A stretch of 64,000 bases of DNA from Sambucus nigra (Eukaryota; Streptophyta; Magnoliopsida; Dipsacales; Adoxaceae), in assembly GCA_949130495.1 (NCBI GenBank), contig OX422216.1, forward strand, positions 98,401,967 to 98,465,966, written 5' to 3'. The notes beneath the pieces were generated by a model, which searched no databases, had not been told where the DNA came from, and saw nothing but the letters and a program-made list of their open reading frames with translations. Positions 13,301-23,294 of this stretch are shown one piece after another. Position 1 is the stretch's first letter. Every line of letters starts with the position of its first letter. The position numbers and the translations under genes are program-made.

Positions 13301-13601
13301 TTTTTTTTGCTAAGATTGTTAAAGAACTTGAGGCTGAAACCTTTGGGAGAATGCTTGACGAAGGAGTGTTTAGAATAAACAATATACATAGGGTTGCCAT
13401 GCACATAAGTTCCCCAATCTTCCTCAACAATAGTATTAAAGTCCCTATGTGTCATCTAGTAATTAAATTTTTTGAATGGTTTGGCCCTGGAGGGAGGTTG
13501 GGGTAGGATGGTTATGACAATATGGTTGTTAACGCAAAAATTCTCCATCTACGAGGACCAATCAGAAAAGGACACATGTCATCCTACGTGGTAATATTCG
13601 A

Positions 13602-13727
13602 CACCCGAGGAGAGTTGGTCGGCACCCGAGGAGTGTTAGTCGGCATCCGAGGAGAGTTGGTCGGCACCCGAGGAGTATTAGTCGGCACCCGAGGAGAGTT
13701 GGTCGGCACCCGAGGAGTGTTGGTCGG
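13602..13727 (+). repeat. Six 21-bp tandem repeats in the solo LTR U3
   Basis: Six units starting CACCCGAGGAG, alternating between a GAGTTGGTCGG type and a GT(G/A)TT(A/G)GTCGG type, so the array also has a 42-bp period. It lies about 200-330 bp upstream of the TATA box. Confidence 0.93.
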
Positions 13728-13929
13728 CATACCAACCAGGAAGATCAAGGGATAACTATGCATTTAATGTGCATTAATGAAGATGACTATGCATTTAATG
13801 AGCATTAATATACATTTATACTGTAGATGACAACACATAGCATACCAAGCAATTCAACAATTAGATTCGTTGAATGTGGACATAATGTATAAATGTCTAC
13901 ATACAATGAATCTCTTTATCTCCCATCAC

Positions 13930-13937
13930 TATAAATA
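13930..13937 (+). promoter_or_regulatory. TATA box of solo LTR
   Basis: TATAAATA, with a plausible transcription start about 30 bp downstream in the GGAGGGAGAACGAGAG region. Confidence 0.7.
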
Positions 13938-14984
13938 CATGTATTCCCTTAGCCAGAAAGGAGGGAGAACGAGAGAGATCCGATAAGAACCGAGAGACAC
14001 CATACACAAGATCCACCCCCTTTTTCTCCCTCTCTCTACCACATTGTGCTATTGTAAACCCCTGGGAATAAAATAACAGTGGACGTAGGCTTTTCCTTAT
14101 AGCTGAACCACTTTAAAAATCTTTGTCTCTTATATGTTTGATGTGAATGTTTATCTTCATCTTCAATCTCATCCTCATCATTTATCTGCCTGCCATTTTA
14201 GTGGCGTCAACAATGGTAGTGGTCTGAAAGGCCTTGGATAATAACATCATCCAGGGATTCAGTGAAGACATTCTTCCATTCCTCATTTATGAACACATGA
14301 TAAATTTTTATTTGAATTAAAGATCCCTCATTATGGCTCCTAGTCTATGTGTACCAAAGGCTCCTAGAGACCATATCATCCACTTGAATGTTATATAGAC
14401 ACTGGTTGAAATCATTTACAACATTGGCATTAATATCCAAAATGCCCCTCTTTTCATTACAGGCTCTGACAACATTGAAGTCCCCCAAGAGTATCCAACT
14501 ATTATTGTGAGTGTATATATGAGTTTCTTCATGTTAAGACCATAGGTATGTGCACTGAGCAACTAGGTTGAGAGCATAGACAAAGGTTGCATAGAAAAAT
14601 TTATCAAGGTTGTGAGAGGTAATGAGGCAAGTAATGGCTTGGTTATTCGAAGAGAGGGTGTTAACCTTAAACATGTTGGGGTTCCAACCAATGATAATTC
14701 TAGCAACCCCACCATCAATGGGATAATTGCGAGTTGCTTCCCATTGAGGAAAGCTACATTTGATAGCATTCAGGATGTTATTCCTTCTCACTTTAGTTTC
14801 CACTAGACAAATAAGGGAGAGATTGTGGTTGTTGATGAGTTTACATACCTCTTATTGCTTAACCGGGTTGTTTAGGCCCCTAATATTCCATGTAGACAAC
14901 TTAATCATTGAGGGGGATTGGGGTTGGGGGTGTGTTAGCATTGATATTCAACCTACCACAAGTCTTTTTTTGAAGATTCTTTCT

Positions 14985-16883
14985 CTATTTCTTGGAGAGG
15001 TTTGTAGCAAGATTGCCTCCATTACCATAAATGTCTTTGGTTTTTAATGTTATTCCAGAAGGCGATGGTGTTGCTTCAGTCTCACTTGCATCTTCATTAC
15101 CTGGGAGATTCTCAAATCTATTGGTTGAGACAGGAGATGTTGCTTGAGTCTGAGTCACAACCGTCCCAACTTTGGAGCCCATATAGGTTTCCTTTTCAGA
15201 TACCAACATATTGTCTATTGGTGTTTCAGAAGGAGATAGGATTACATCTAGGTCACTAACCTCTTCCAAGTCAAGAAGTGTTTCAAATCTGTTAGTTTGT
15301 AACAAGAATGTCTCCGTTTCAGTAATTGTTTCTGCATGGGTTTCTTTTACAGGGTCCGTATTATTACCAACTTTCTGATTTTTATCTCTAACTATTTTCC
15401 ATTTAGTGCTTTGAGTTTCATTGGTTTCAACCTCATTCCTGGTTTTTTTTGGCATCCATACTCTACTCACATGGGTGCAATTAGTGATCCTGTGGCCAAA
15501 TACTAGGTAGTGAGAACATGAGTATGGCATACCTTGATATTTAATAAGAATCTCAGTTATTTGGCCATCACCGTGTTACAGGTCTATAGTCTTGGGGTAT
15601 ATATCTTTGGCTTCAACATCAATGCAAATTCTTACATAGCTAAGTTTATTCATCTTTTCAGTAGCAGCGTCAGCATATAAAGGCCTCCCAATGGCACTAG
15701 CAATGTAGCTAAGGCCAACTTATGTCCAGTATTGGGTTGGAACGTTGTGGAATCTAACCCATATAGGGACAGGTTTAGTTTGATCTTTGTGTGCCTGGAA
15801 GTTGGTTTTCCATTACTTCAGAATAATGGGGTTGCCAGCAAAGTGCCACGGGCCATTAGAAATGATAGAATCTCTTTGCTCAATGTATTTGAATTTGAAT
15901 AGGAATAAGCCATTGTCATGTGGGATAACCTGCATGAGGCCATATTTGTCCCAGAGCTTGTGGGAAAGATTGTTGACGAGTGAGAATGGTAACCTTCTAC
16001 CAAGGAAGTATCCCAGTGCACTATTGCACCACAAGGTTTTACCCGCGTCTTCAATCTCCATAGGTAGTTTAACCCTAGGGATACCATTTACCACTTTCAA
16101 TTGGTGAAAAGTGAGTTTGAGGTTAGGTTTACATTTAGGATTAGCAACTTTACTCCACGATTTGAAAGTACCAGTATTTTGAGGTTTAGGGTCTATTACT
16201 CTATCCTATTTAGAGGAAGAGGGAACGGCTTAAGTCCCGTCACATTTATGTGTGAGGAGACTAAAGGTATTAAGAGTACAGTTACCCATGGTTATTGCTC
16301 CTGGTTTTGTGTCTACAACGTCTTCCCCATGCATTGCACAGTTACCAATAATCGTCGTGTGTTTTTCCACCTTCTTGGACTGGTGGTGGTTTGTTTCCAC
16401 AACATTCCTTTCTGGTGAAACAATAACATTAATATCTTATTTACCTTGCACAGTTCATTCTACATGCTTGTGGCTATTAGTCCCATTCACAGAGATGAGC
16501 TCATCACAGGTTTTACTAACTGTCAAAACCCTAGATGGGAGAGTTTCACTAACCAGTCGTACCTCAATATTGAGAGAATCAACATTTATTGGGGTGCATT
16601 CGTAAGCTACAGAAGAGAAAACATCATGAGGAGAGACCATCATGGTAATGGAGTTACCAGTACGTACATCCAGAATGGGATAACCTCTAACCGTTCCCCC
16701 ACTAGATGAAATAGGTGAAGATCCACCGGCTACCGAAACATCCAGAATCTGGCCATCCTCAGCTTCGGAATAGCCAACCATACAGGAGACATTAACAGTA
16801 GGAAGCATATCATCCCCAAAGATTATTATTTTTTTGTTAGACAGAAGTCTAGATGAGGCTAGAGAGAGTTGCGTTGTGACCAT
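14985..16883 (-). pseudogene. LINE ORF1 (DUF4283 plus CCHC knuckle), nonsense-mutated
   Basis: One frame of 633 codons from ATG at 16883 to the stop at 14985, interrupted by in-frame stops (at 16455 and 15813 and others) but, unusually, without evident frameshifts. A DUF4283-like domain lies about 16100-15813 (LWCNSALGYFLGRRLPFSL, then SNGPWHFAGNPIILK). The nucleic-acid-binding knuckle near 15525 reads CSHYLVFGHRITNC, with the second cysteine replaced. ORF1 proteins of plant L1 elements bind the LINE RNA to form the RNP. The start was chosen because the 5' UTR and TSD follow closely upstream. Confidence 0.85.
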
Positions 16884-17002
16884 GGTGGTGGTTAAATGGT
16901 GTTAGACGGGTAGAGGATGGTGGTTGGGTGGAGGGTGTATACGGTTATGGGTAAGGGAGTTTTAGAGCGAGGGGAGATCATTTTAATATTGGACTTAAGA
17001 CT

Positions 17003-17989
17003 TTCTATTAGTAGTAGGGTAAACATAAATTGTAATAGGACTGTGATCAGAGACATCAAGGCATTGAACAACTGCAATCAGGGAAATAGGAGCTCCAAGG
17101 AGAGTTGTGAAAAACAATATCATTATGAAATTAAACTTTATTAGTTCCATGACTTTTTCTGTTCCAAGTGAACCACAATCCAGTTGAGATCATAACATCA
17201 ACCAGTAATGTAGTTATTGAGGTCCTCAGTTGCTATACTATCCACACCAAGGTTGCCCTTCTTCTCACCATAACTTCTAACAACATTAAAATTTCCTATA
17301 ATAATCCATTGTTGATCACCAATGTGACATTGATTATATCTGAGAAAGTCCCAGAGAGGAATTTTTTCATTAGTTTGATTATGCCCATAGACAAAAGTGG
17401 CAAAGAAAAAATTGTCAAGCCCCATAAATTTGACTGTACAGAATAGAGCCTAAGGGTGATCAAATAAAAGATCAACATAAAAAATGCTAGGGTCTTAACC
17501 CATTAAGACTCTAGGCACTCCATCATTGATGTGGTAGTTATGCATATAGTTTCAGTTTAGGAAATAGTTACTGACAATATTATGCATGTGGTTCCTTCCA
17601 ACTTTAGATTCAAGGAGACAAATAAGAGACAACTTATTATCAGAGATCAAATTTCTCACTTATTATTGTTTAAGAGGGAATTAAGACTCCTAATATTCCA
17701 AAAAGATAACTTGATCTAGAGTTTTTATGCTTACATCGAGAATTCTTCTTCCTTTCACTTCCACCTAATTTGGTAACTTTAGCTAAGGTTTTGGGATTAC
17801 CAATGAGCATTTTTTTATCAGCAAGCTTATCCACACATCTCACTTTAAGGACAGGGCCATATGGCTCAGGAGTGGCTTCAAAATCACCATCAATGCTATC
17901 AAAAACTTCAAAGGAGTTACATGTGACAATGGTTGGTGATTGAGGTATGACTGCCAAATCAATGACCTTATCTGCATGCAACACATTAG
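17003..17989 (-). pseudogene. Host LINE, segment 2: ORF1 end and endonuclease
   Basis: This continues the host LINE upstream of the 10398-17002 insertion. The minus strand shows the endonuclease SDHSPI motif near 17050, GNFNVVRSYGEKKG near 17280 and the ORF2 start region near 17700. The C-terminal part of ORF1 follows (CNSFEVFDSIDGDFEATPEP, 17910-17850). It ends at 17989, where a poly(A)-tailed foreign LINE end is inserted. Confidence 0.8.
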
Positions 17990-18650
17990 TTTTTTTAGCT
18001 AAATTAATAAAATATTAAAACAAGAATAATGTACAAAGGGATAAGACACAGAGTCATGCTAGTTACATGAAACTAGGAGACAACATAATCAAAAGCTATC
18101 ACAATCCATCTAAGGAGCGAAAAAAATCCAACAAAGGAAGCTTACATAAGGCTAAGAGACACAAAAAATAAGAAACAACATCAACAGTATGACTAATCAT
18201 ACACAATGGAATGAGATAATCCCCATAAATTATAGGCCATCCAGTTAGCATAGGTCCTCCTAGTCTTATTCCACTTGCACACTTTAGCTTGCACTGTCCC
18301 CTAAATATCCCTTACCATTGACACACTTTGCTTGGCCCTTCTGTTGTGTAGCCTATTTCACTTTTCCACCCAGATACAGTGGTAGTAGCAGAGAAAGAGG
18401 TGGTTCCTATCTTTATAATAAGAGAGTTCCCATTTTCCTCAGTATCTGCCCTATTTATCTCCATATCCCAGCTACCCATGTCTCCGTATATTTGGTTTTT
18501 GTTGAACATATCTTCCCGAACAAGAGTAGAGTAGTGACATTAATTCATGATGTGTTTGATATATTCATCCCCACTGTTACAAAGAATACAATTGGTATTG
18601 TCAACCAAACTCCACTCAAATAATTTGTTCTTTGTGACTTTCACCCACCA
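17990..18650 (-). pseudogene. 3' end of a LINE (ORF2 C-terminus, 3' UTR, A tail)
   Basis: T run 17990-17996 is the A tail on the minus strand. Upstream is a short 3' UTR, then ORF2 C-terminal coding ending near 18196 with the usual terminal pattern (YANWMAYNLWGL). A zf-RVT fragment (NKLFEWSLVDNTNCILC) lies near 18620-18570. Coding similarity stops near 18640-18650, where a 7-T run introduces eL27 sequence. Only the last ~660 bp of the LINE is present. Confidence 0.75.
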
Positions 18651-18811
18651 TTTTTTTGGGTCAAAAATTGAAATGGGTGTCTCTGAATATCAACTAGCAT
18701 GAATAATTTGTCCTCAAAACACTAAAACGAAGCAACAATAACCCTTCAAACTCAAAACCCACCTCAACACCTGATCTTGGTAAAGAACCACCTGTTTTTC
18801 CCAGTCTTGAA
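18651..18811 (-). pseudogene. RPL27: eL27 (RPL27) 3'-end fragment, copy 1
   Basis: Minus strand 18811-18764 encodes [15 protein letters not shown] and a stop, matching the highly conserved C-terminus of cytosolic 60S protein eL27 (normally ending [11 protein letters not shown]). The following 3' UTR (18763-18658) matches that of the neighbouring copy 2. It ends in seven A (T run 18651-18657) directly against LINE sequence. The A tail suggests an mRNA origin. Only 15 codons remain, so it cannot be a gene. It differs clearly from copy 2, so the two are either old duplicates or came from different paralogues. Confidence 0.82.
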
Positions 18812-19101
18812 TTACAATCAAACATGATTTACTACTTCAAAAACATTCTTTAACATAGATATATCAAAAACTGAAATGGCTGTATCCAAATATCAACTAA
18901 CATGAATAATTTCTCCTCAAAACACTAAAAAGAAAAAATAATAACCCTTGAAACTCCAAAAACACCTCAAAATGAGAGCTTGGTGAAGAACCACCTATTT
19001 TTGCCAGTCTTAAACTTCTCGTCTAACCTAGCCTTGGCCTCCCTGGCAGCAGTCACCTTCTTATCCTTAGACTGAAGATAATCAGGAGTAACAACATCTT
19101 T
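18812..19101 (-). pseudogene. RPL27: eL27 (RPL27) 3'-end fragment, copy 2
   Basis: Minus strand 19101-18967 is an open frame of 44 residues from [16 protein letters not shown] to [11 protein letters not shown] and a stop, the C-terminal third of eL27. Its 3' UTR runs to about 18830 and is homologous to that of copy 1. The upstream two-thirds of the gene is missing: at 19102 it abuts the 3' end of a LINE (ATTACCAAA, sharing AAA with the eL27 codon). There is no intron and no A tail between the copies. It is a non-functional retro-derived fragment, not a host gene. Confidence 0.85.
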
Positions 19102-22100
19102 GGTAATTAAATGTATTAAGGAGAAAAAAATACAAAGTGAGGAGACTCACCCAATCAGAAAGAAAACCAAGGGGCAGGGCATCCCCCACCCCCATAAAAA
19201 AATAAGAGTGCATAATAAAATTGTAGGGCAGGGTATACTCTACCAAAAACCTAACACTAAGAATATAAGCTAGAGAACAAATCACAAATACACCATGGAT
19301 TCAGGAAGCCCCCATTGGTTACACACCATCCACTTGGTATAGGACTATTTCCAATTACTGATTCTGGCCTTCATCATGCTTTCAATGTCCCTCATAAGTT
19401 GAGTGCTGGTTTTTGCCCCTCTATTGTGTTGCCTACCATTTCTTTCCATCCATATGCAATATATTGTAATGGTGTAAGAGATGGCCCTAACTTTGTCAAG
19501 GGATGTGCTACTGTTAGCATGCCCCACAACCTTCTTCAATTCCCTCTCCCATGTCCCCAAATTCTTATAACATTGTTTTTTGCAGAGAACTTCCATCCAT
19601 ATCTCAATAGAGTAAGGGCATTCAATGAGGATGTGAGTAAAAGTTTCAGTCCCATCATTACACAGACTACAATTATCATTATCATCAATTCCCTACTCCA
19701 GAAGTTTATCTTTTATGATTAGTCTCTTGCTACAGGCCAACCAAGTGATGAAGGAGCATTTGGGAATGTTGGCATGGTTCCAAATAAGCTTAGCCACTCT
19801 ACATTGGTGTTGTGGCTGCAGATGGATTGGTAGGCAGAGATTGTAGAGAAAAACCCTTTATTAGTAGGTAACCAAGTGACCTTATCTTCATTGTTGGAAA
19901 TAGTAGGAAGAGGGGAACGCTGAATGTCATTTAGCTCCCAAGTAATGGTCTTATTGCTTCAGATGTTCCATAAGTGTTTCATCATGGCTGCTTTCTTCCA
20001 TTCTTCAATGCATTTTATGCCAAGTCCCCCCTCGGACTTTGGTTTACATACCTTACTCCAAGCAACATTGGCCCCACTACACTTCAATTTAGTTCCATTC
20101 CAGATGAAGTCCCTGATTAATGATCAATAACCTTAGTAACCCCTTTGGGCATGATGAAGAGGTTAGACCAGTACACTTAGATGCTAAAGAGCACATATAT
20201 TGCCAGTTGAAGTCTGCTTCATAGTTGAGAAGCTTATTAGTCCGGCTTTTGATCCTTGAAATTAGTCTAGAAATGAGATCACTATAGCCCTCTTTCTTCA
20301 ACCTAGTAGATATGAGAGGCACTCCTAGGTATTTGAAAGGAGGTTTTTGCAGTAAAAACCCTTTCTGGTCAGCTAAAACCTGAGAAAAGTGCTCTTCCAT
20401 ACCTCCATAATAGATGTTACTCATATACATATTAGGATTGTGCCCGGATAGAAGAGAAAATTAATCTAGAGAAATTTTGTATGCAATCAATTGATTGCTC
20501 ACCCCCCCCTCCCACAGAAAATCACCAAACCATCAGCAAAGCAAAGGTGGTTAAGCCCAATTCTTTTGCACTTAGGATGGAACTGGCAGCTCATGTTGTT
20601 GTAATGTTGGTCCAGAAAGAAAGAATTACTTTCCATAGCCAAGAAAAATAGATAGTGCATCTAGCCTTGATAGTGCATTTGGCCTCCCCATTGCCTCTAT
20701 GATAATTCCTCATAAGTTCTTGAAGTAGAAGGATAAAATCAATAATTGATCTCCCCTTCACAAAGGCTGATTGCCTCTCACTGATAAGGTGGCTCATAAG
20801 AGGCCTAAGCCTATTAGCTATGATCTTTGAGATGCATTTATAGAAAGTATTATAACAAGATATTGGTCTAAAATCTCTCATGGTTATAGGGTTAGGAATC
20901 TTTGGGATGAGGGCAAGAATAGCACAATTCCATTATCTAGGCATTTTATTAGTGATAAAGAAGTGTTCCACAACCTTGGTCATATCATAACCAATAGCAT
21001 CCCAGTTCTTCTTAAAGAAGGCTACACTGTAACCATCAGATCCAGGTGATTTATCAGATCCTATAGAGAACATTTCCACTCTAATTTCCTCAATGGTTAG
21101 GATGGAAGTGAGTCCTCCACACTGGATGTGTGTAAGTTTCATTACCATCACATCATCCATGTTATAAGGCATGTAGAGGTTCTCGTCATTACTGGATAAC
21201 AGGTTTTTGAAGTAAGAAATAACCTCATTAGCTACAACAGCACTACCCTGAATATCAATACCGTGGGAGTTTTGAATCATGAGATTTTTCCTTCTAGCAT
21301 AATTGTGGTTAACTCTTTTATGGAAGAAAGATGTATTCATGTCCCCCAATCAAAGCCAATTAATCCTTGCTTTCTACCTGAAGTAAGATTCCTCCTTAGC
21401 TCTAAGTTGATTATAGTAAATGGGCAAGTCAGTCTCTTCCCTCCTCAATTCAGAGTTAGTGCCATCATTGTCCAGGTTGGTTTGGATTTGATCAAGTTGA
21501 TTTTTAGTTTCCTCCACTATAATAGATATATTAGAATAGTACTTCTTATTCAGGCTTTTGAAAAGGGGCTTCAGTTTTCTAAGATTAATAGAGAGGTTGA
21601 ACATGTGGTTCCCATAGCAATCTTCCTGCCAAGATTCCTTGAGGATGTCAATGAAATTAACATGCTTCATTCAAAAGTTATAAAACTTGAGGGGTTTAGG
21701 CTTGTGGTATGTTTCAGGTAAAAAGGTAATAATAATGGGGCGATGGTCAGAGATACCTTGGCAAAGGTACTTGACTTGGCAATCAGGATAAGAGGCACTC
21801 CACTAAGGGTTCTATAATACTCTATCAATTCTTATTTGGACACAGGCAAAACCACTGCTTTTGTTGTTCCAGGAGAACCACAAGCCAATAGAATTCATGT
21901 CTTCAGCTTGGATGTCTTCAATATAGTTATTGAAATCAACGACAACTCTATAGTCAATCCCAAGGTAGCCCTTTTTCTCCTCTTGACCTCTCACCACATT
22001 AAAATCACCCAAAAAGATCCATTCCTGATTAAAAGTGGTGTTAAATTTGCTTCTGAGAAATTCCCACAAGGAAGGCCTATTAGAGGGTAGGTTATGGCCA

Positions 22101-22307
22101 TAAGTAAAAGTGGTAAAAAACTTCTTGTTAAGGACCACAACTTTGACTCTACATAAGATTGCTTAGGGGTGGTGGGCAATGACTGCTACATCAAACACAT
22201 TAGGGTTCCAAGCCATAATTATTCTATCCACACCTCTAGTATTAGGGAAGTTGTGTATTATATCCTAGTTCCAAAAACATTTGTTCTTAATAACATTCTT
22301 ACGGTTT
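19102..22307 (-). pseudogene. LINE 4, segment 1: 3' UTR, ORF2 RT and endonuclease part
   Basis: The minus-strand 3' end is TTTAATTACC plus AAA at 19102. ORF2 C-terminus near 19345-19596 includes YCIWMERNGRQHNRG, and the zinc motif CSLCNDGTETFTHILIEC lies near 19680. RT follows: KYLGVPLIS near 20325, a FADG at the catalytic position near 20535 (family FADD, so the active site is damaged) and IGSDKSPGSDGY near 21060. The endonuclease begins upstream with GDFNVVRGQEEKKG (about 21990), and its N-terminal part continues at 27034 beyond the LINE 5 insertion. Confidence 0.85.
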
Positions 22308-22311
22308 TGTG

Positions 22312-23294
22312 GCTAATGGGGGCCATAAGAGGTGGGAGAATAGTATGGTGGGTTATTTTCAGGGGAAAAAACTTCATTTCTCCTACCTGAATAATGCTGC
22401 TAATAAAATGTGGAGTAAGTTTGGGATGACTAAGGTTATTTCACACGATAATGGTTTCTTCTTCTTTCTTTTTGATAAACCTACTCAACGTGATGAGGTT
22501 CTTGATAACGGCCCCTGGCACTTTGCAGGCATGTCCATTATTCTAAAGAAATGCAAGATAACTTCAACTTTAACAAGGAAACCATGAAGAAGATACCCAT
22601 CTGGGTGAAATTTCACAACATTCCCGTTCATCTTTGGACGGAGAAAGGGCTCAGCTACGTTGCGAGCTCGATGGGACTTTCGTTGTATGATGATGCAGTA
22701 ATGGAGGAGATGAATAGAATTTCTTATGCCCATGTTTGTATTAAAGTGGAAGCAAAAGAGACCTATCCTAGCAGTATCAATGTCATTATGGAGGATAGTG
22801 CAATTGCACCGGTGAGAGTTGAGTTCCAAGATAAGCCTCCGTCGTGCCATAACTGTCTCGTATTCGTCCATAATGTTAATAGATGCACTAAAGGCAAGGA
22901 TATTAATTCGCAGCTGGACTCTGAAGCCTAGAACATGAAGTCCCATGCTGGAGATGAATGGACTCATGTCATGAAGAAGCATATCTCCACAACTCTTATT
23001 GTCAGTGAGAAGGGAGAACCATCTGGAGTTGTGGAAAAGGTTCAAGAGGAGGCGACGAATACAGAGAAGAATGTTAAGCCAGTTCAATAGGTGGTCTGAC
23101 CTACCATCTGTTTATCAAATTTGTTTAGTGCGGTGGATAACGATAATGAGTTTGAGAATACTCCAGAACCAACAGCCTTAGCTAGAAGAGTTACGGTAGT
23201 GGACGAGTTGGCAAACAAGCACAAGGGGGAGATCATCATGGCGGTCTACTCCAGTCACAAGAATAGGAAAAAGGGAAAGGGGAGTAAAAGTTAA
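22312..23294 (+). pseudogene. LINE 5 ORF1 C-terminal part (DUF4283, knuckle)
   Basis: A DUF4283-like domain runs 22312-22550 (ENSMVGYFQGKK, then NGPWHFAGMSIILKK). A one-base loss near 22550 shifts to the frame of 22551 (IPIWVKFHNIPVHLW). The knuckle near 22843 reads CHNCLVFVHNVNRC, with the usual G of FGH replaced by V. An in-frame stop occurs at 22929. The ORF stop TAA at 23292-23294 overlaps the ORF2 ATG as TAATG. Confidence 0.82.

Larger units (their letters stand above)
13526..14212 (+). mobile_element. Solo LTR (687 bp) in the LINE, TSD ATGGT
   Basis: Termini TGTTAACGC and GCGTCAACA form an imperfect inverted repeat. ATGGT occurs directly outside both ends (13521-13525, 14213-14217), and the LINE reading frame resumes across it. 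A TATA box (13930-13937) followed by CAGTGGACGTAGGC near 14079-14092 fixes plus orientation; the latter motif is shared with the Tat-like LTR at 47676. No internal region remains, which indicates LTR-LTR recombination of a former full element (known mechanism, inferred here). Confidence 0.93.
10560..14908 (-). pseudogene. LINE ORF2 (endonuclease, RT, zf-RVT), interrupted by a solo LTR
   Basis: ATG at 14908 opens with the usual LINE endonuclease N-terminus (MIKLSTWNIRGLNNP) and continues with ETKVRRNN. The solo LTR breaks the endonuclease at its SDH motif (SDHY before, HIVITIL after). RT follows: INEEIKIALFSLVYNKSPGP-type block near 12860, FVDD near 12120 (family usually FADD), and KYLGVSLIS near 11940. 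The zinc motif CVLCGNAPETRDHLFFNC lies near 10960, and the C-terminus NWMICLNWGLDD ends at 10560. ORF2 nicks target DNA and reverse-transcribes the LINE RNA. Several stops and shifts disable it. Confidence 0.85.
10398..17002 (-). mobile_element. Full-length L1-type LINE with perfect 11-bp TSD
   Basis: The element is about 5.9 kb once the 692-bp solo-LTR insertion is discounted. On the minus strand it has a roughly 119-bp 5' UTR (17002-16884), ORF1 (16883-14985), ORF2 (14908-10560), a 3' UTR and a short A tail (T run 10398-10406). Both ends are bounded by TTCTATTAGTA. It is thus a complete insertion rather than the usual 5'-truncated copy. Premature stops in both ORFs show it is no longer active. 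It sits in the endonuclease/RT linker of an older LINE of the same strand. Confidence 0.92.

Noticed and set aside
13602..13727. CRISPR-like array
   Set aside because: Units are contiguous with no unique spacers, in a plant LTR.
13522..13755. 77-codon ORF with TRGELVG-type repeats
   Set aside because: It arises from the 21-bp tandem array in the solo LTR.
18967..19101. eL27 as a working host gene
   Set aside because: Only the last 44 codons exist and a LINE end replaces the rest.
22485..23087. 200-codon minus-strand ORF
   Set aside because: Shadow of LINE 5 ORF1, whose domains read on the plus strand.
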